64,000 bases of DNA from NCBI RefSeq assembly GCF_030816155.1, contig NZ_JAUSXR010000001.1, positions 62,001-126,000 of the forward strand. The letters are read 5' to 3'. This DNA is from Arthrobacter woluwensis (GTDB lineage: Bacteria > Actinomycetota > Actinomycetes > Actinomycetales > Micrococcaceae). Each line of letters starts with the position of its first letter. Positions within the stretch are counted from its first letter, which is position 1. Positions 1 through 8,847 of this stretch are shown here, in pieces. A program made the position numbers and the translations under genes. The notes beneath the pieces were generated by a model, which was given only the letters and a program-made list of their open reading frames with translations, was not told where the DNA came from and searched no databases.

Positions 1-405
1 TCGATGGGCCTGGGCGTGGTGCTGACCAAGAAGTGGGGGCGTCCGGCAGGCGTTCGACCGCTCGCGATGGCCGGCTGGCAGCTGACCGCAGGCGGGCTGT
101 TCCTCCTCCCGCTCACCCTGCTGGTGGAAGGCTTCCCGGCCGACGTCGGCCCCCCCGCCCTGGGCGGCTACCTCTGGCTGGGACTCGTCGGCGGACTGCT
201 GGCGTACGCGCTGTGGTTCTGGGCGATCGGGAAGCTGCCGGTCACGCGGGCCTCGCTCCTCGGCTTCCTCTCGCCGCTCATGGCGGCCGGTCTGGGAGTC
301 CTGGTGAAGGGCGAGACGTTCGGGCCGCTGCAGGTGGCCGGGCTGATCCTGGCCTTCGGGGCGATGCTGCTGGGACAACTGGGTGGGTGGCGACTCCGTC
401 GCTGA
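1..405 (+). CDS. EamA/DMT-family transporter, C-terminal part (gene starts before the window)
   Basis: The reading frame is open from the first base and ends at a TGA, so the gene is cut by the window edge. The visible 133 residues are very hydrophobic, with about four to five membrane segments. The stretch with GLLAYALWFWAIGKLP followed by SLLGFLSPLMAAGLGVLV is typical of the second half of EamA (drug/metabolite transporter) proteins, whose full length is about 300 residues. The family exports small metabolites or amino acids at the cytoplasmic membrane. The substrate cannot be told. It is convergent with the AEC transporter downstream. Confidence 0.75.
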   Translation, partial: SMGLGVVLTKKWGRPAGVRPLAMAGWQLTAGGLFLLPLTLLVEGFPADVGPPALGGYLWLGLVGGLLAYALWFWAIGKLPVTRASLLGFLSPLMAAGLGVLVKGETFGPLQVAGLILAFGAMLLGQLGGWRLRR

Positions 406-424
406 GGAATTCCAGAACGTCAGG

Positions 425-494
425 GCTTTCCCCGGCCCCGCGGACTTTCCCCGGCGCTGAAGACGGGAGGAATGTCCGTACGGCGGGGGAAAGC
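425..494. terminator. Possible bidirectional terminator or inverted repeat between convergent genes
   Basis: GCTTTCCCC at 425-433 is repeated inverted as GGGGAAAGC at 486-494, between two convergent genes. The loop is long (52 nt), so this is a weak terminator candidate. Nothing else is seen in the roughly 120-base gap. Confidence 0.25.
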
Positions 495-525
495 TGCTGC
501 GGGGATCTGTCGAGCCCCCGGAACC

Positions 526-1461
526 TCAGTGCAGGAGTGCGGCGATCACGAGCATGGCCGGGACGGCGATGATCGTGGTGATCAGCACCGTGTCCTTCGC
601 GATCGTCACGCCCTGCTGGTAGCGGTTCGCCGCGACGAACACGTTCTGCGCGGTGGGCAGTGCCCCGGCGATCGTGGCTGCGAACAGGGCATGGCCGTCG
701 AGCCCCAGGATGAAGTGCGCCGCCAGGAATGCGAGCACCGGGTGCAGCAGCAGTTTGAAGGATGACGCCACCAGGATGTCCGTGCGGCGCCCGCTTGCTG
801 CCGACAGCGGCCGGTTGCCGTTGAGGGACATGCCGAACGACATGAGCATCGCGGGGACGGCCGCGCCGCCGATGAAGTGGATCGGTTGCAGCACCAGATC
901 GGGGAGCCGGAGGTGCAGCGCGGAGAGCGCCAGAGCGAGGGCCGACGCCACGATCACCGGGTTCCTGAGGATGATCAGGAGGAACTTGAGCACCGGGTTC
1001 TGCCGCGTGCTGCGACCGCCGAGAGTGGCGTCCAGCAGCATGAGGTTCAGCGGGTTGTAGAAGGCCAGCTGGAAGATCAACAGGGGAGCGACGTAGGAGG
1101 CGTCGCCGAGGACGTAGACCGCGATCGGGATGCCGAGGTTGGCGCTGTTCGCCTGGCTGGCGCTCATCGCGCCGATGATGCTCTCCGGGCTGTCGCGTTT
1201 CAGGAGGAGCTTGCTGACCAGGAGGTAGGCGATCCCGACGGCGGTGCCGCTGATGGCCGCCACCGCGAGCTGGGGTCCGAGCACATCCTCGAGGCGCGCC
1301 TTGGAAAGGGTCTCGAACAGCAAGGCCGGGCTCGCGACGAAGAAGGCCAGGCGGCTGAGGGTCTGGCCGGCGTTCGGGCCGAGGATCCCGCGTCGGCCGA
1401 CGAACCAGCCCACCCCGATGATGGCCCAGACCACGAAGAAACCGGCGAGAACTCCCAACAC
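526..1461 (-). CDS. AEC (auxin efflux carrier) family transporter
   Basis: A membrane protein of 311 residues with about ten hydrophobic segments. It has the AEC-family layout: an N-terminal GVLAGFFVVWAIIGVGWFVGRR segment and a central polar break, then a second five-helix half containing GLDGHALFAATIAGALPTAQNVF. AEC proteins move organic anions such as malate out of or into the cell. I chose the GTG at 1461 rather than the ATG at 1509. A TAGGCT element lies exactly 7 nt upstream of the GTG (leaderless pattern), and the extra 16 residues are polar, lack a ribosome binding site and would precede the usual family start. Substrate unknown. Confidence 0.8.
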   Translation of the reverse strand: MLGVLAGFFVVWAIIGVGWFVGRRGILGPNAGQTLSRLAFFVASPALLFETLSKARLEDVLGPQLAVAAISGTAVGIAYLLVSKLLLKRDSPESIIGAMSASQANSANLGIPIAVYVLGDASYVAPLLIFQLAFYNPLNLMLLDATLGGRSTRQNPVLKFLLIILRNPVIVASALALALSALHLRLPDLVLQPIHFIGGAAVPAMLMSFGMSLNGNRPLSAASGRRTDILVASSFKLLLHPVLAFLAAHFILGLDGHALFAATIAGALPTAQNVFVAANRYQQGVTIAKDTVLITTIIAVPAMLVIAALLH

Positions 1462-1468
1462 GGTCCCC

Positions 1469-1474
1469 AGCCTA
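1469..1474 (-). promoter_or_regulatory. Leaderless -10 element of the AEC gene
   Basis: TAGGCT on the minus strand, 7 nt before the GTG at 1461. This matches TANNNT placed so that transcription would begin at the start codon. Confidence 0.5.
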
Positions 1475-1594
1475 GCCCGCGGTCCAAACTGTGGACTATT
1501 TTGTCTCATTTATTGGGCGGCGATGGGTCGTCACGGGCGGTGTCGCCCCTGGACCGGGCCCTTAGGATGAAGGGGACCATGTCAGGGGGAACAC

Positions 1595-2659
1595 ATGACA
1601 TCACCGTCTCAGCGCCTGCCCGTGCCCGATGTCCTGCGCGGAATCGCGATCATCGCCATGCTCATCGCCCATGCGGCGAGATTCCATCCCACCGCGCCCA
1701 AAGCGGTGGAGTTCGCGGTCGGCAACATCAGTGATCTCGCCTCGCCGCTGTTCGCCCTCGTCATGGGGATGTCCGCGCAGCTCACGTGGAACACAGCATC
1801 CCGGGCGGGACGCACATACCTTCAGCAGGTGCTGCGCGGGGTGATCCTGATCGCGCTCGGCCTCTGGATGGCGACGTGGGGCACCTGGGTCATGGTGGTG
1901 CTGGCCTACCTCGGGCTGATCCTGATCATCGGCGTGCCGCTGCTCCGTCTCCGGACCGTGTGGGTGGCCGCGGTGGCGCTCGTCGTGGTGCTGGCGAGCG
2001 ACCCCCTCAATGCCTTCGCCCGGACTCAGACCTGGATCTACACCGCGGATCCGGTGACCCGCTTCTTCGCGGACATGGTGGCGCTCGGGGATTTGTACCG
2101 GCTGACGAATCTCCTGCCGTTCTTCCTGCTCGGCGGGCTCCTCATCCGGCACGGTCTGCGCCGCGGCCCGCTGCTGTGGGCCATGGCCGTCGCCGCGCCT
2201 CTCGCGTACGCGGCGCGACCTCTCGCCGAGAAGCTCATGGGGCGCGAGCTTCGCATCTCCGGCAGCTACGTCGACACCCTGCACGACGCCGGCCTGGTGC
2301 TCGCGGTGACCGTCGCCGTCGTGCTGCTGGCGACATCGTCCGGCGCGCTGCGGGCGGTGAGCGACCGCGTCTTCGCTCCCTTCAAGGTCTGGGGACGGCA
2401 TGCCCTGAGTCTGTATCTGCTGCACGTTGGCTTGATCGCCTGGTGGGTCGTGACGCACGAGCGGGTGCTGCCGTCGCGCTTCGACCCGCTGGGCTGGGCG
2501 ATGGTGGTCGTCCTGCCGTTGGTGCTGTCCTGGTGCTGGGACCGCTGGGTCGGCACCGGGCCGGTGGAGTGGCTGATGGGCCGCGTGACCCTCCGCCCGA
2601 AGCCACTCCGCCCGGCCGCGAGCCGCACGGGCGCCCCGGAGAACGCGACCGCCCGCTGA
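1595..2659 (+). CDS. Acyltransferase-like multi-pass membrane protein (DUF1624/DUF418-type)
   Basis: 354 residues with about ten membrane segments. The N-terminus carries PDVLRGIAIIAMLIAH, which resembles the R-G-hydrophobic-H signature of the heparan-alpha-glucosaminide N-acetyltransferase-like (DUF1624) and DUF418 families. The C-terminal part has WGRHALSLYLLHVGLIAWW, as in DUF418 proteins. Such proteins are thought to transfer acyl groups to sugars or lipids across the membrane, but bacterial members are mostly uncharacterised. The ATG is preceded by an AGGGGGA ribosome binding site. The C-terminal tail is basic and proline-rich. Exact family and substrate are uncertain. Confidence 0.65.
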   Translation: MTSPSQRLPVPDVLRGIAIIAMLIAHAARFHPTAPKAVEFAVGNISDLASPLFALVMGMSAQLTWNTASRAGRTYLQQVLRGVILIALGLWMATWGTWVMVVLAYLGLILIIGVPLLRLRTVWVAAVALVVVLASDPLNAFARTQTWIYTADPVTRFFADMVALGDLYRLTNLLPFFLLGGLLIRHGLRRGPLLWAMAVAAPLAYAARPLAEKLMGRELRISGSYVDTLHDAGLVLAVTVAVVLLATSSGALRAVSDRVFAPFKVWGRHALSLYLLHVGLIAWWVVTHERVLPSRFDPLGWAMVVVLPLVLSWCWDRWVGTGPVEWLMGRVTLRPKPLRPAASRTGAPENATAR

Positions 2660-2735
2660 CGCCTGGCGAACCCGTCCGCTGACGCCGGACCGGGCCCGCC
2701 GCCCGGTATGACTTTGCCCAGCGAGCTTCGGCCCG

Positions 2736-2741
2736 TAGCTT
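2736..2741 (+). promoter_or_regulatory. Leaderless -10 element of the MFS gene
   Basis: TAGCTT lies 6 nt before the GTG at 2748, with no ribosome binding site in between. Confidence 0.5.
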
Positions 2742-2747
2742 GACCCT

Positions 2748-4076
2748 GTGACCTCCGTTCCTGCAGCGCAGACCTTCACCACGCCGGCCCTTTCCACGCC
2801 GTCCGTGTCCACCGCACGCCTCCTGAGCGCGCGCCGGTGGATGACCGCCGGGCTGGTCGTCTCGATTCTCGGAACCCGCCTCGTCGAGGGTGGGTCCGAT
2901 GGTCTCGTGGCTCTGGGTGTGCTGCCGCTTCTATGGGTCTCGGTCCTGACCACCTTCGGCGAACTGGTGTCCTTCGCGTCGCCGCTCATCGCCCGGCTGA
3001 CCGCCCGTTTCAGCCCGGCCCGCGTCCTGGTGGCCTCCGACCTCGCGGAGGCGCTGCTCAGCGGTGCCGCGCTGGTGGCACTGCTGACTGTTCCGGGCGG
3101 GACCATGCCGGTCCTCATCGTGTACCTCCTGCTCGCCGCCGTGTTCCCGGCCGTGACGGACGTGGTCGAGGAGTTCTACGGGCAGCAGCTCGCTCAGGTC
3201 GATGTGAAGCAGGCCCTGACCTTCAACGCTTCTGTGTACTCCGCGCTCGCGTTCGTCGGGATCGTCATCGCGATGCCGCTGGGCAATCTCCTCGCCGGGG
3301 TGTCGATCACCGTGCTGATCGCGGGGAACCTGGTCCTGTCGGCGCTGGGCACGCTGCTGCGTCTGGTGAGTTCCCGCACGGTGGTGACGTCACCGGCGAT
3401 CGATCAGGATCTCGAGGATTTCGGCGTGCTGGGGGAGCGGATGACCGCTCGTGCCTTCCTGCGGGATCTGTGGGCCACGGGGGCGGCGTCGCCGCTGTTC
3501 AGTTTCCTGCTGCAGGTCGGCGGGACCATCGGAGGGGTCTTCGTCTACCTCGCCATCGCGCAGAGGGCGCCGGTCGATCCGTCCGTCGCCCTGGCCTCGG
3601 TGATCGCGATGTTCGGCATCGGTGCGACCATCGGGCCGTGGGTCGGCCGGGCCCTCAGCTCGCGCGGCGACATCAGACGGTTCGTGTGGCTCGTGCTGGC
3701 GGCGACCGTGGCGTTCCTGCTCGTCGTCGCGGGTCTGCTGAGCGTGGTCGACGCGGCCGCCGCGTGGTGGACCGGCCTGGCGTATGCGCTGGTGCTCGGA
3801 ATCCTGTCGCGCACCCGGGCGGTCCTGACCACCACCCTCCGACAGCAGGACTACCGCGGCGCCCGGTTCGCCCGGATCATGAGCTGGTCCTTCGCTGCCA
3901 CGGCACTCGGCGCGGTGGCGGGAAGCTGGCTCGCGCTGGGGCTCAAACCCACGCAGTACCCGTCGCTCGCACTGCTCGTCCAGGCCGGGTTCATCGTCCT
4001 CGCACTGGTGCTGCTCGCGGTGCGGGCGCCGACGGACGCGGCCTCGGAGAGCGCGCCCGCTGAACCCGCCCGCTGA
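2748..4076 (+). CDS. MFS transporter
   Basis: 442 residues with about twelve hydrophobic segments. The general layout is that of major facilitator permeases of the macrolide-efflux/MFS_3 type: a polar central loop around residues 220-240 and paired six-helix halves. It begins with GTG immediately downstream of a leaderless -10 element. The first 30 residues are polar and rich in Thr/Ser/Pro. No substrate-specific motif was recognised, and export of a small molecule is only a family-level expectation. It stands alone between an upstream membrane gene and the convergent siderophore operon. Confidence 0.7.
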   Translation: MTSVPAAQTFTTPALSTPSVSTARLLSARRWMTAGLVVSILGTRLVEGGSDGLVALGVLPLLWVSVLTTFGELVSFASPLIARLTARFSPARVLVASDLAEALLSGAALVALLTVPGGTMPVLIVYLLLAAVFPAVTDVVEEFYGQQLAQVDVKQALTFNASVYSALAFVGIVIAMPLGNLLAGVSITVLIAGNLVLSALGTLLRLVSSRTVVTSPAIDQDLEDFGVLGERMTARAFLRDLWATGAASPLFSFLLQVGGTIGGVFVYLAIAQRAPVDPSVALASVIAMFGIGATIGPWVGRALSSRGDIRRFVWLVLAATVAFLLVVAGLLSVVDAAAAWWTGLAYALVLGILSRTRAVLTTTLRQQDYRGARFARIMSWSFAATALGAVAGSWLALGLKPTQYPSLALLVQAGFIVLALVLLAVRAPTDAASESAPAEPAR

Positions 4077-4132
4077 CGGCGCCCAGGGCCACGGCCCACC
4101 ACGCGCGCAAGCCGAGCAAGCCGACACAGCCC

Positions 4133-4891
4133 TCAGTGCGTGTAGACCGCCGTCGGGTAGCAGCCGATCGTGTGGACGGTGACCGGGGTGTCGAAGACAC
4201 TGGTCAGGACCTCGGCGGTCATGGTCTCCTCGACGGTCCCTTCGTGCACCAGCAGCCCGTCCCTGAGCGCGACGATCCGGTCCGAGTAGGCCGCCGCGAA
4301 GTTCACGTCGTGGATGACGAGCACCACGGTCTTGCCCAGCTCGTCAGCGGCGCGGCGGAGCTGCTTCATCATGAGGACCGAGTGCTTCATGTCGAGATTG
4401 TTGAGCGGCTCATCCAGCAGGATGTAGTCCGTGTCCTGGGCCAGCACCATCGCCACGAACGCCCGCTGCCGCTGCCCGCCGGAGAGCTGATCCAGGAAGC
4501 GGTCCTGCAAAGCGGTCAGGTTCAGGAACTCGAGCGCGGACTCGACGGCGGCCACGCACTCCGCGGTCAGCCGTCCGCGGGAATGCGGGAACCGCCCGAG
4601 CGCCACGAGGTCCCGCACCGTCAGCCGGGCCGAGAGGTGATTCTCCTGCCGCAGGATGGCGACCTTCCGGGCCAGCTCGGCGCTCTTCGCCCGGCGCACG
4701 TCCAGCCCTCCGATCGACACGGAGCCCGCATCCGCCTCGATGAGGCGGCCCATGATGGTCAGGAGCGTGGATTTCCCGGCGCCGTTCGGCCCGATCAGGC
4801 TCGTGATGCCGCCCTCCGGGATGGTGGCGGTGACCGGCCCGAGGACCCGGGTCTCGCCGTAGTTCTTGGTCACATCCGAAAAAGAGATCAC
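4133..4891 (-). CDS. Iron-siderophore ABC transporter, ATP-binding protein
   Basis: 252 residues, an FepC/FecE-like ATPase that powers uptake of ferric siderophores. The Walker A motif is GPNGAGKST (about residue 33), the ABC signature is [10 protein letters not shown] and the Walker B is YILLDEPLNNLD, followed by the switch His in VLVIHDVN. The start is the GTG at 4891, which overlaps the TGA of the upstream permease in GTGA. Longer frames reaching further upstream are only shadow sequence. It is the last gene of a four-gene operon transcribed from an iron-box promoter near 8.0 kb. Confidence 0.93.
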   Translation of the reverse strand: MISFSDVTKNYGETRVLGPVTATIPEGGITSLIGPNGAGKSTLLTIMGRLIEADAGSVSIGGLDVRRAKSAELARKVAILRQENHLSARLTVRDLVALGRFPHSRGRLTAECVAAVESALEFLNLTALQDRFLDQLSGGQRQRAFVAMVLAQDTDYILLDEPLNNLDMKHSVLMMKQLRRAADELGKTVVLVIHDVNFAAAYSDRIVALRDGLLVHEGTVEETMTAEVLTSVFDTPVTVHTIGCYPTAVYTH

Positions 4892-5901
4892 ACTCTGCCC
4901 TTCCGCAGGAGCAGCACCAGGAACAGGATGCCGCCCAGGAATTCGATGATGACGGTCAGGAAACCCGCCGCGTAGAAGACGTGCTGCATGATGAACTGCC
5001 CCACCACCAGGGTGAGCAGACCCAGCAGGAACGCCATGGGCATCACATAGCGATGCTGGTGACTGCCGGTCACCTGATAGGCGAGCGTGGCGACCACGAA
5101 GCCGAAGAACGTCATGGGGCCCACCAGCGCGGTGGAGAACGCCACCATCACCGCCACGAGCACCAGCATGAGCGTCAGTTCGCGCTTGTGGTCGACGCCG
5201 AGACTCTGGGCGCTGTCGCGGCCCAGCAGCAGCACGTCGAGCCGGTACCGCCGCTGCCACAGGATCACACCGACCACCGCGCAGACGGCGAACGCCACGG
5301 GCAGATGGGAGACATTGACGTCGCCCATCCGGCCGAACAGTCTGGCGGACAGGAGGTCGTAATCGGTGGGGTTCAGCATGCGCTGCACGAACACGGCGAT
5401 CGAGTCGAACGCCAGCCCGAACACCACCCCGACCAGCAGCAGGATGTAGAGGCTCCCGTTGCGGCCGGAGAACAGCCAGCGGTACAGGATCGTCGCGAAC
5501 ACCACCATGAGCGCGGTCTGCGCCAGGACCTTCCCGATCCCTTCCTGCTGCGCGACCGCCGCTCCGCCGAACACGAACACCATGAGCGTCTGGGACAGCG
5601 TGTACATGGAGTCCAGGCCCATGATGGAGGGCGTCAGGATCCTGTTGCCGGTGACCGTGTGGAACACCACCGTGCCCACACCCTGGGTGAACGCGGCGAT
5701 CACCATCGCCGCGAGCATCGACAGCCGCGCGTCCAGCGCGAACCAGAACGCGCCCCGGATGAACAGGAACAGGAAGCCGACGACGGCGAGCAGCACCGCC
5801 GCCGTCGTGAGCAGGATGCGCGCGCGGGGACTCAGCGGCGCTCGCCGGGGCCGCGGCTCGGCAGCCCGCGCTGTGGTGACGGGGGAGACGGTCGTGGTCA
5901 T
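4888..5901 (-). CDS. Iron-siderophore ABC transporter permease (FecCD family), second
   Basis: 337 residues with about nine to ten membrane helices, FecCD-type. It has the conserved GxxxF-xxLxxPhixR-like region (LVGPMTFFGFVVATLAYQVTG) that contacts the ATPase. The first 35 residues are polar and proline/arginine-rich. The ATG at 5901 overlaps the stop of the preceding permease (ATGA), so the two are translationally coupled. It pairs with the first permease to form a heterodimeric channel, a common arrangement for catechol or hydroxamate siderophore importers. The siderophore itself cannot be deduced. Confidence 0.92.
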   Translation of the reverse strand: MTTTVSPVTTARAAEPRPRRAPLSPRARILLTTAAVLLAVVGFLFLFIRGAFWFALDARLSMLAAMVIAAFTQGVGTVVFHTVTGNRILTPSIMGLDSMYTLSQTLMVFVFGGAAVAQQEGIGKVLAQTALMVVFATILYRWLFSGRNGSLYILLLVGVVFGLAFDSIAVFVQRMLNPTDYDLLSARLFGRMGDVNVSHLPVAFAVCAVVGVILWQRRYRLDVLLLGRDSAQSLGVDHKRELTLMLVLVAVMVAFSTALVGPMTFFGFVVATLAYQVTGSHQHRYVMPMAFLLGLLTLVVGQFIMQHVFYAAGFLTVIIEFLGGILFLVLLLRKGRV

Positions 5902-6890
5902 GCGCGCTCCCTCGACAGCGACGGGCCCGCTGCGGACGCCCGTTGGGTCCGCAGCAGGATGATGATGAAGGCGACCGCGCCCAGCGCGCCGAGGATCACC
6001 GAGGCGGGGATCTCCATGGGCGCCACCACCACGCGGCCGAGCAGATCGCAGGCGAGCAGCAGCGCGACACCCGTGGCCACGACCCACGGCAGGTTCCGCC
6101 GCAGGTCATCGCCCAGGATCATGGACACCATGTTCGGCACGATCAGGCCGAGGAAGGGGATGAACCCCACCACCACGCTGGTCACACCCGTCGCCAGGGC
6201 CACCATGATGACGCCCAGGAACACGACCCGGCGGTAATTCAGCCCGAGCCCGGTCGCCATGTCCTGGCCGAGGCTCGCGACCGTGAAGCGGTCCGCCACC
6301 AGGAACGCGGCCACCGCGATCCCGGCCACGATCCAGAGCGGTTCGTAGAAGCCCTGCACGATCCCGCTGAAACCGCCGGATCGCCAGGCCGTGAGGGCCT
6401 GCATGAGGTTGAAGGTCCCGGCGAGGAACGTCGTGGCGGCGCCGACCACGGCGCCGAGCATGATGCCCACCAGCGGGACCACCACGGAGGACCGCACGCG
6501 GACCCGGTCCAGCACGGCGAGGAACAGCCACGTCCCCAGGAAGGCGAAACCGGTGGCCACCACCATCTTCACCATCGGGGTTGCTTCGGGGGCCATCAGC
6601 AGGATGACCAGCATGCCCAGCCCGGCCCATTGGCTGGTGCCGGCGGTGCTGGGCTCCACGAACTTGTTCTGCGTGATGAGCTGCATGATCACCCCGGAGA
6701 TGCTCATGGCGGCCGCGGCGAACACGAGCGCGAGCGTGCGGGGCACCCGGGAGAGCCAGAACATCTCCTGGGCGGCGGGGTCGCTGAAGAGCTTGTCGAA
6801 AGAGATGTCATAGCCGCCCACCAGGAGGGAGACGAGCAACAGGATGGCGACGGCGGCTGCCGTCGCCATCCTGAAGAGGCGCGAGGTCAC
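5898..6890 (-). CDS. Iron-siderophore ABC transporter permease (FecCD family), first
   Basis: 330 residues with multiple membrane helices. The FecCD signature region includes VVVGFIPFLGLIVPNMVSMILG, which corresponds to the conserved G-x-I-x-F-x-G-L-x-x-P-H loop; here the usual His is Asn. It follows the binding-protein gene by 25 nt and overlaps the next permease by 4 nt. It is part of the ferric-siderophore importer in the cytoplasmic membrane. Confidence 0.92.
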   Translation of the reverse strand: MTSRLFRMATAAAVAILLLVSLLVGGYDISFDKLFSDPAAQEMFWLSRVPRTLALVFAAAAMSISGVIMQLITQNKFVEPSTAGTSQWAGLGMLVILLMAPEATPMVKMVVATGFAFLGTWLFLAVLDRVRVRSSVVVPLVGIMLGAVVGAATTFLAGTFNLMQALTAWRSGGFSGIVQGFYEPLWIVAGIAVAAFLVADRFTVASLGQDMATGLGLNYRRVVFLGVIMVALATGVTSVVVGFIPFLGLIVPNMVSMILGDDLRRNLPWVVATGVALLLACDLLGRVVVAPMEIPASVILGALGAVAFIIILLRTQRASAAGPSLSRERA

Positions 6891-6915
6891 GGTGCGGTGC
6901 TGCCCGGGCTGAGGG

Positions 6916-7917
6916 CTACTTGGCCGCGCCGGACTTGGCGGTGAAGTCCTTGGCGATGGTCTTGAAGACGTCGGTGTAGGCCTGGATGCCTTCGGTCAGG
7001 TAGAAGTCGGAGGGCATGTAGACGATCTGGTCCTTGGCGTAGAACGGCACGTCCTTCCAGACCTTGCCGAGACCTTCGACGACGGCCTTGGCCGGCTTGA
7101 ACTCCTTGCCCTCCTCGGTGACGGCCGCATCGCGGTCCATCACGATCATCCACTCGGGCTTGGCGGCCGCGACGGTTTCGGGGGAGAGACCGGAGTTGTT
7201 GTGCACGGAGTCGGACTTCAGCTTCGCGTCGTCCTGGGCGAAGACGTCCTTGAGGTTCACGCCCTCAAGGATGCGGCCGATGCGGCCCGCGCCGTTGTCG
7301 ATCTTGCCACCGGAGGAGTTGGCGAGGAAGACGGTCTGGCCGTTGGTGGCCTTCTTGGCGTCGGCGATGGCGGCGTCGAGGTCGGCGACGATCTTCTTCG
7401 CCTCCTCCTTCTTGTCGAAGATGTCGCCGAGCGTGAGGGTCTGCTTCTTCAGGCCTTCGAGGTAGCTGGAACCCTTCTCGTCGCTCGGGGCGATGTCCAC
7501 CACGGGGGCGATCTTGCTCAGCTTCTCCGTCTGGCTCGCGAAGCGGTAGCCGCCGATGATCAGATCGGGCTGTGCCTCGCTGATGTCCTCCATCTTCGGC
7601 TCACGGTGGCTGCCCGCGTCCTTGATGTTCGCATTGTTGATCCAGTCCTGGTAACCGTCCTTGGGCAGGAGCGGCTTGGGGATCGCGACGGGCTCGACGC
7701 CGAGGGCCTTGATGGTGGCCATGGACGTGTTGTCGAGGGCGGCCACGCGGGCCGGCTTGGTCTTGACCTCCATGGAACCGGTGTTGGTCTGGATGGTGAT
7801 GGTGGAGCTCGCGTTCTCCGCGGCCTGGGTGTCACCGGATTGCCCGCAGGCGGTGATTCCGAAGAGTGCTGCGGCGACGGCGGTGCCGGCGGCCAGGGTC
7901 TTGAAACGCGAGGTCAT
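6916..7917 (-). CDS. Siderophore-binding lipoprotein of the ABC importer
   Basis: 333 residues. A lipoprotein signal with lipobox FGITAC lies around residue 24, so the mature protein should be lipid-anchored on the outer face of the membrane. The rest has the periplasmic-binding (FepB/FhuD-like, PBP2 type III) fold. Visible landmarks are PARVAALDNTSMATIKALGVEPVAI and QPDLIIGGYRFASQTEKLSKIAPVV. It is the first gene of the operon, with a GGAGG ribosome binding site, and expression should rise when iron is low because an iron box lies just upstream. Confidence 0.93.
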   Translation of the reverse strand: MTSRFKTLAAGTAVAAALFGITACGQSGDTQAAENASSTITIQTNTGSMEVKTKPARVAALDNTSMATIKALGVEPVAIPKPLLPKDGYQDWINNANIKDAGSHREPKMEDISEAQPDLIIGGYRFASQTEKLSKIAPVVDIAPSDEKGSSYLEGLKKQTLTLGDIFDKKEEAKKIVADLDAAIADAKKATNGQTVFLANSSGGKIDNGAGRIGRILEGVNLKDVFAQDDAKLKSDSVHNNSGLSPETVAAAKPEWMIVMDRDAAVTEEGKEFKPAKAVVEGLGKVWKDVPFYAKDQIVYMPSDFYLTEGIQAYTDVFKTIAKDFTAKSGAAK

Positions 7918-7988
7918 GCTTCCTCCAGAGGTGCGGGTGAAATAGCAAATAAAAACGTGTCGTTATTTGCCGAAAACACACGCTATAG

Positions 7989-8007
7989 GAAGGTAAGCCT
8001 TACCTCA
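7989..8007 (-). promoter_or_regulatory. IdeR/DtxR-type iron box upstream of the siderophore importer
   Basis: Read on the minus strand, the 19-mer TGAGGTAAGGCTTACCTTC matches the DtxR/IdeR consensus TTAGGTTAGGCTAACCTAA at 14 of 19 positions, including the AGG...CCT palindrome. TTGAGG and TATAGC elements overlap or flank it, so repressor binding would block the promoter. Role inferred from the known family consensus. Confidence 0.8.
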
Positions 8008-8118
8008 ACTTAAGTGACCGGCGTCATGAGGATGTGACGGCTCGGCGAACCGGGCGATGACGTGCACTTGATACCGCTTGGGCTCGGTCGGATGCCACGG
8101 CCCGACGTCGTGGGCGTT

Positions 8119-8577
8119 TCAGATGGCGTGTGGCGCTCGGATGACGATCGCCGTGATCTTCCAGTGCTGCCTGACCTTGGCCAGGTGGACGGATTGCACC
8201 CGTGCCGCGTGGGCGCCGTCGTCGTATGCCGCGTCGCCGGCGCACCAGATGCGGGCGAGGTCGTCGGTGATGTCGGTGCGCCCCAGGCGCAGCGAGCTGC
8301 GGTCCGCGGGTATGACCGTCTGGAGGAATTCCCGGCAGAAGGCCGTGTTGAGTTCATCGACCCCGTCGGTCCGATGAGTTTGACTTCCGAGGCGCACCAG
8401 CACGGCTTCGGGGAGTGAGATGCTCCCGAGCAGCCGGTGATGCCGGGGGAGCGGCAGGCCCGGGAGGTAGGCCTCGATCAGGCGCTCGCGGACGGTCGCG
8501 ATCGACGCGCTGTCCGTTGCTGGAGCAGCCTCGTGAGGTGACCAGGGGCCGCACTGGAGTGGAGCTTCGCGGGTCAC
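8119..8577 (-). CDS. Hypothetical protein, 152 residues
   Basis: I do not recognise this protein. The start GTG at 8577 is preceded by an AAGGGGGAA ribosome binding site. Longer readings upstream run over the small membrane gene and are unlikely. The sequence has no signal peptide or membrane helix. It has an Arg-rich first half and an alternating alpha/beta-like second half ending with HWKITAIVIRAPHAI, which superficially resembles an NTF2/SnoaL-like strand pattern. It lies 38 bases downstream of the small membrane protein gene on the same strand, so the two probably form an operon divergent from the giant surface protein. Confidence 0.55.
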   Translation of the reverse strand: MTREAPLQCGPWSPHEAAPATDSASIATVRERLIEAYLPGLPLPRHHRLLGSISLPEAVLVRLGSQTHRTDGVDELNTAFCREFLQTVIPADRSSLRLGRTDITDDLARIWCAGDAAYDDGAHAARVQSVHLAKVRQHWKITAIVIRAPHAI

Positions 8578-8615
8578 GGTTCCCCCTTGGTGCGTTGCTG
8601 TGATCTTGACGGTTC

Positions 8616-8774
8616 TCAGGGGCGCTGCTGAGTGCGGGGGCGCGACGGCGCGGGTTCCTTTCGGAACAGCGGGGCCAGCCCGATGCCGATGAAGCTGATG
8701 AGTGAGACCGCGCCCACCATCAGCCCGATCGCGAAAAGCCAGCTCGTGACGTCGTTCAGGATGTCCCCACCCAT
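8616..8774 (-). CDS. Small single-span membrane protein, 52 residues
   Basis: The ATG at 8774 is supported by a GGGAGGG ribosome binding site 6 nt upstream. There is one long hydrophobic segment (WLFAIGLMVGAVSLISFIGIGLA is its core, residues about 10-32), followed by a positively charged, proline-rich tail (RKEPAPSRPRTQQRP). The tail is expected on the cytoplasmic side. It is divergent from the LAETG surface protein, and the intergenic region carries two identical-type operator sites. Function unknown. The location suggests some tie to surface-protein expression or anchoring, but that is only context. Confidence 0.55.
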   Translation of the reverse strand: MGGDILNDVTSWLFAIGLMVGAVSLISFIGIGLAPLFRKEPAPSRPRTQQRP

Positions 8775-8847
8775 GATGTTCCCTCCCGTCGTGCCGGCGA
8801 TCCCGCCGTCGTCCGTGTTCGAGCGCATTTCGTCGGCACCCCAGAAG

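Noticed and set aside
1462..1509. Upstream ATG for the AEC transporter
   Set aside because: The extra residues are polar, no ribosome binding site precedes it, and the leaderless -10 fits the GTG at 1461.
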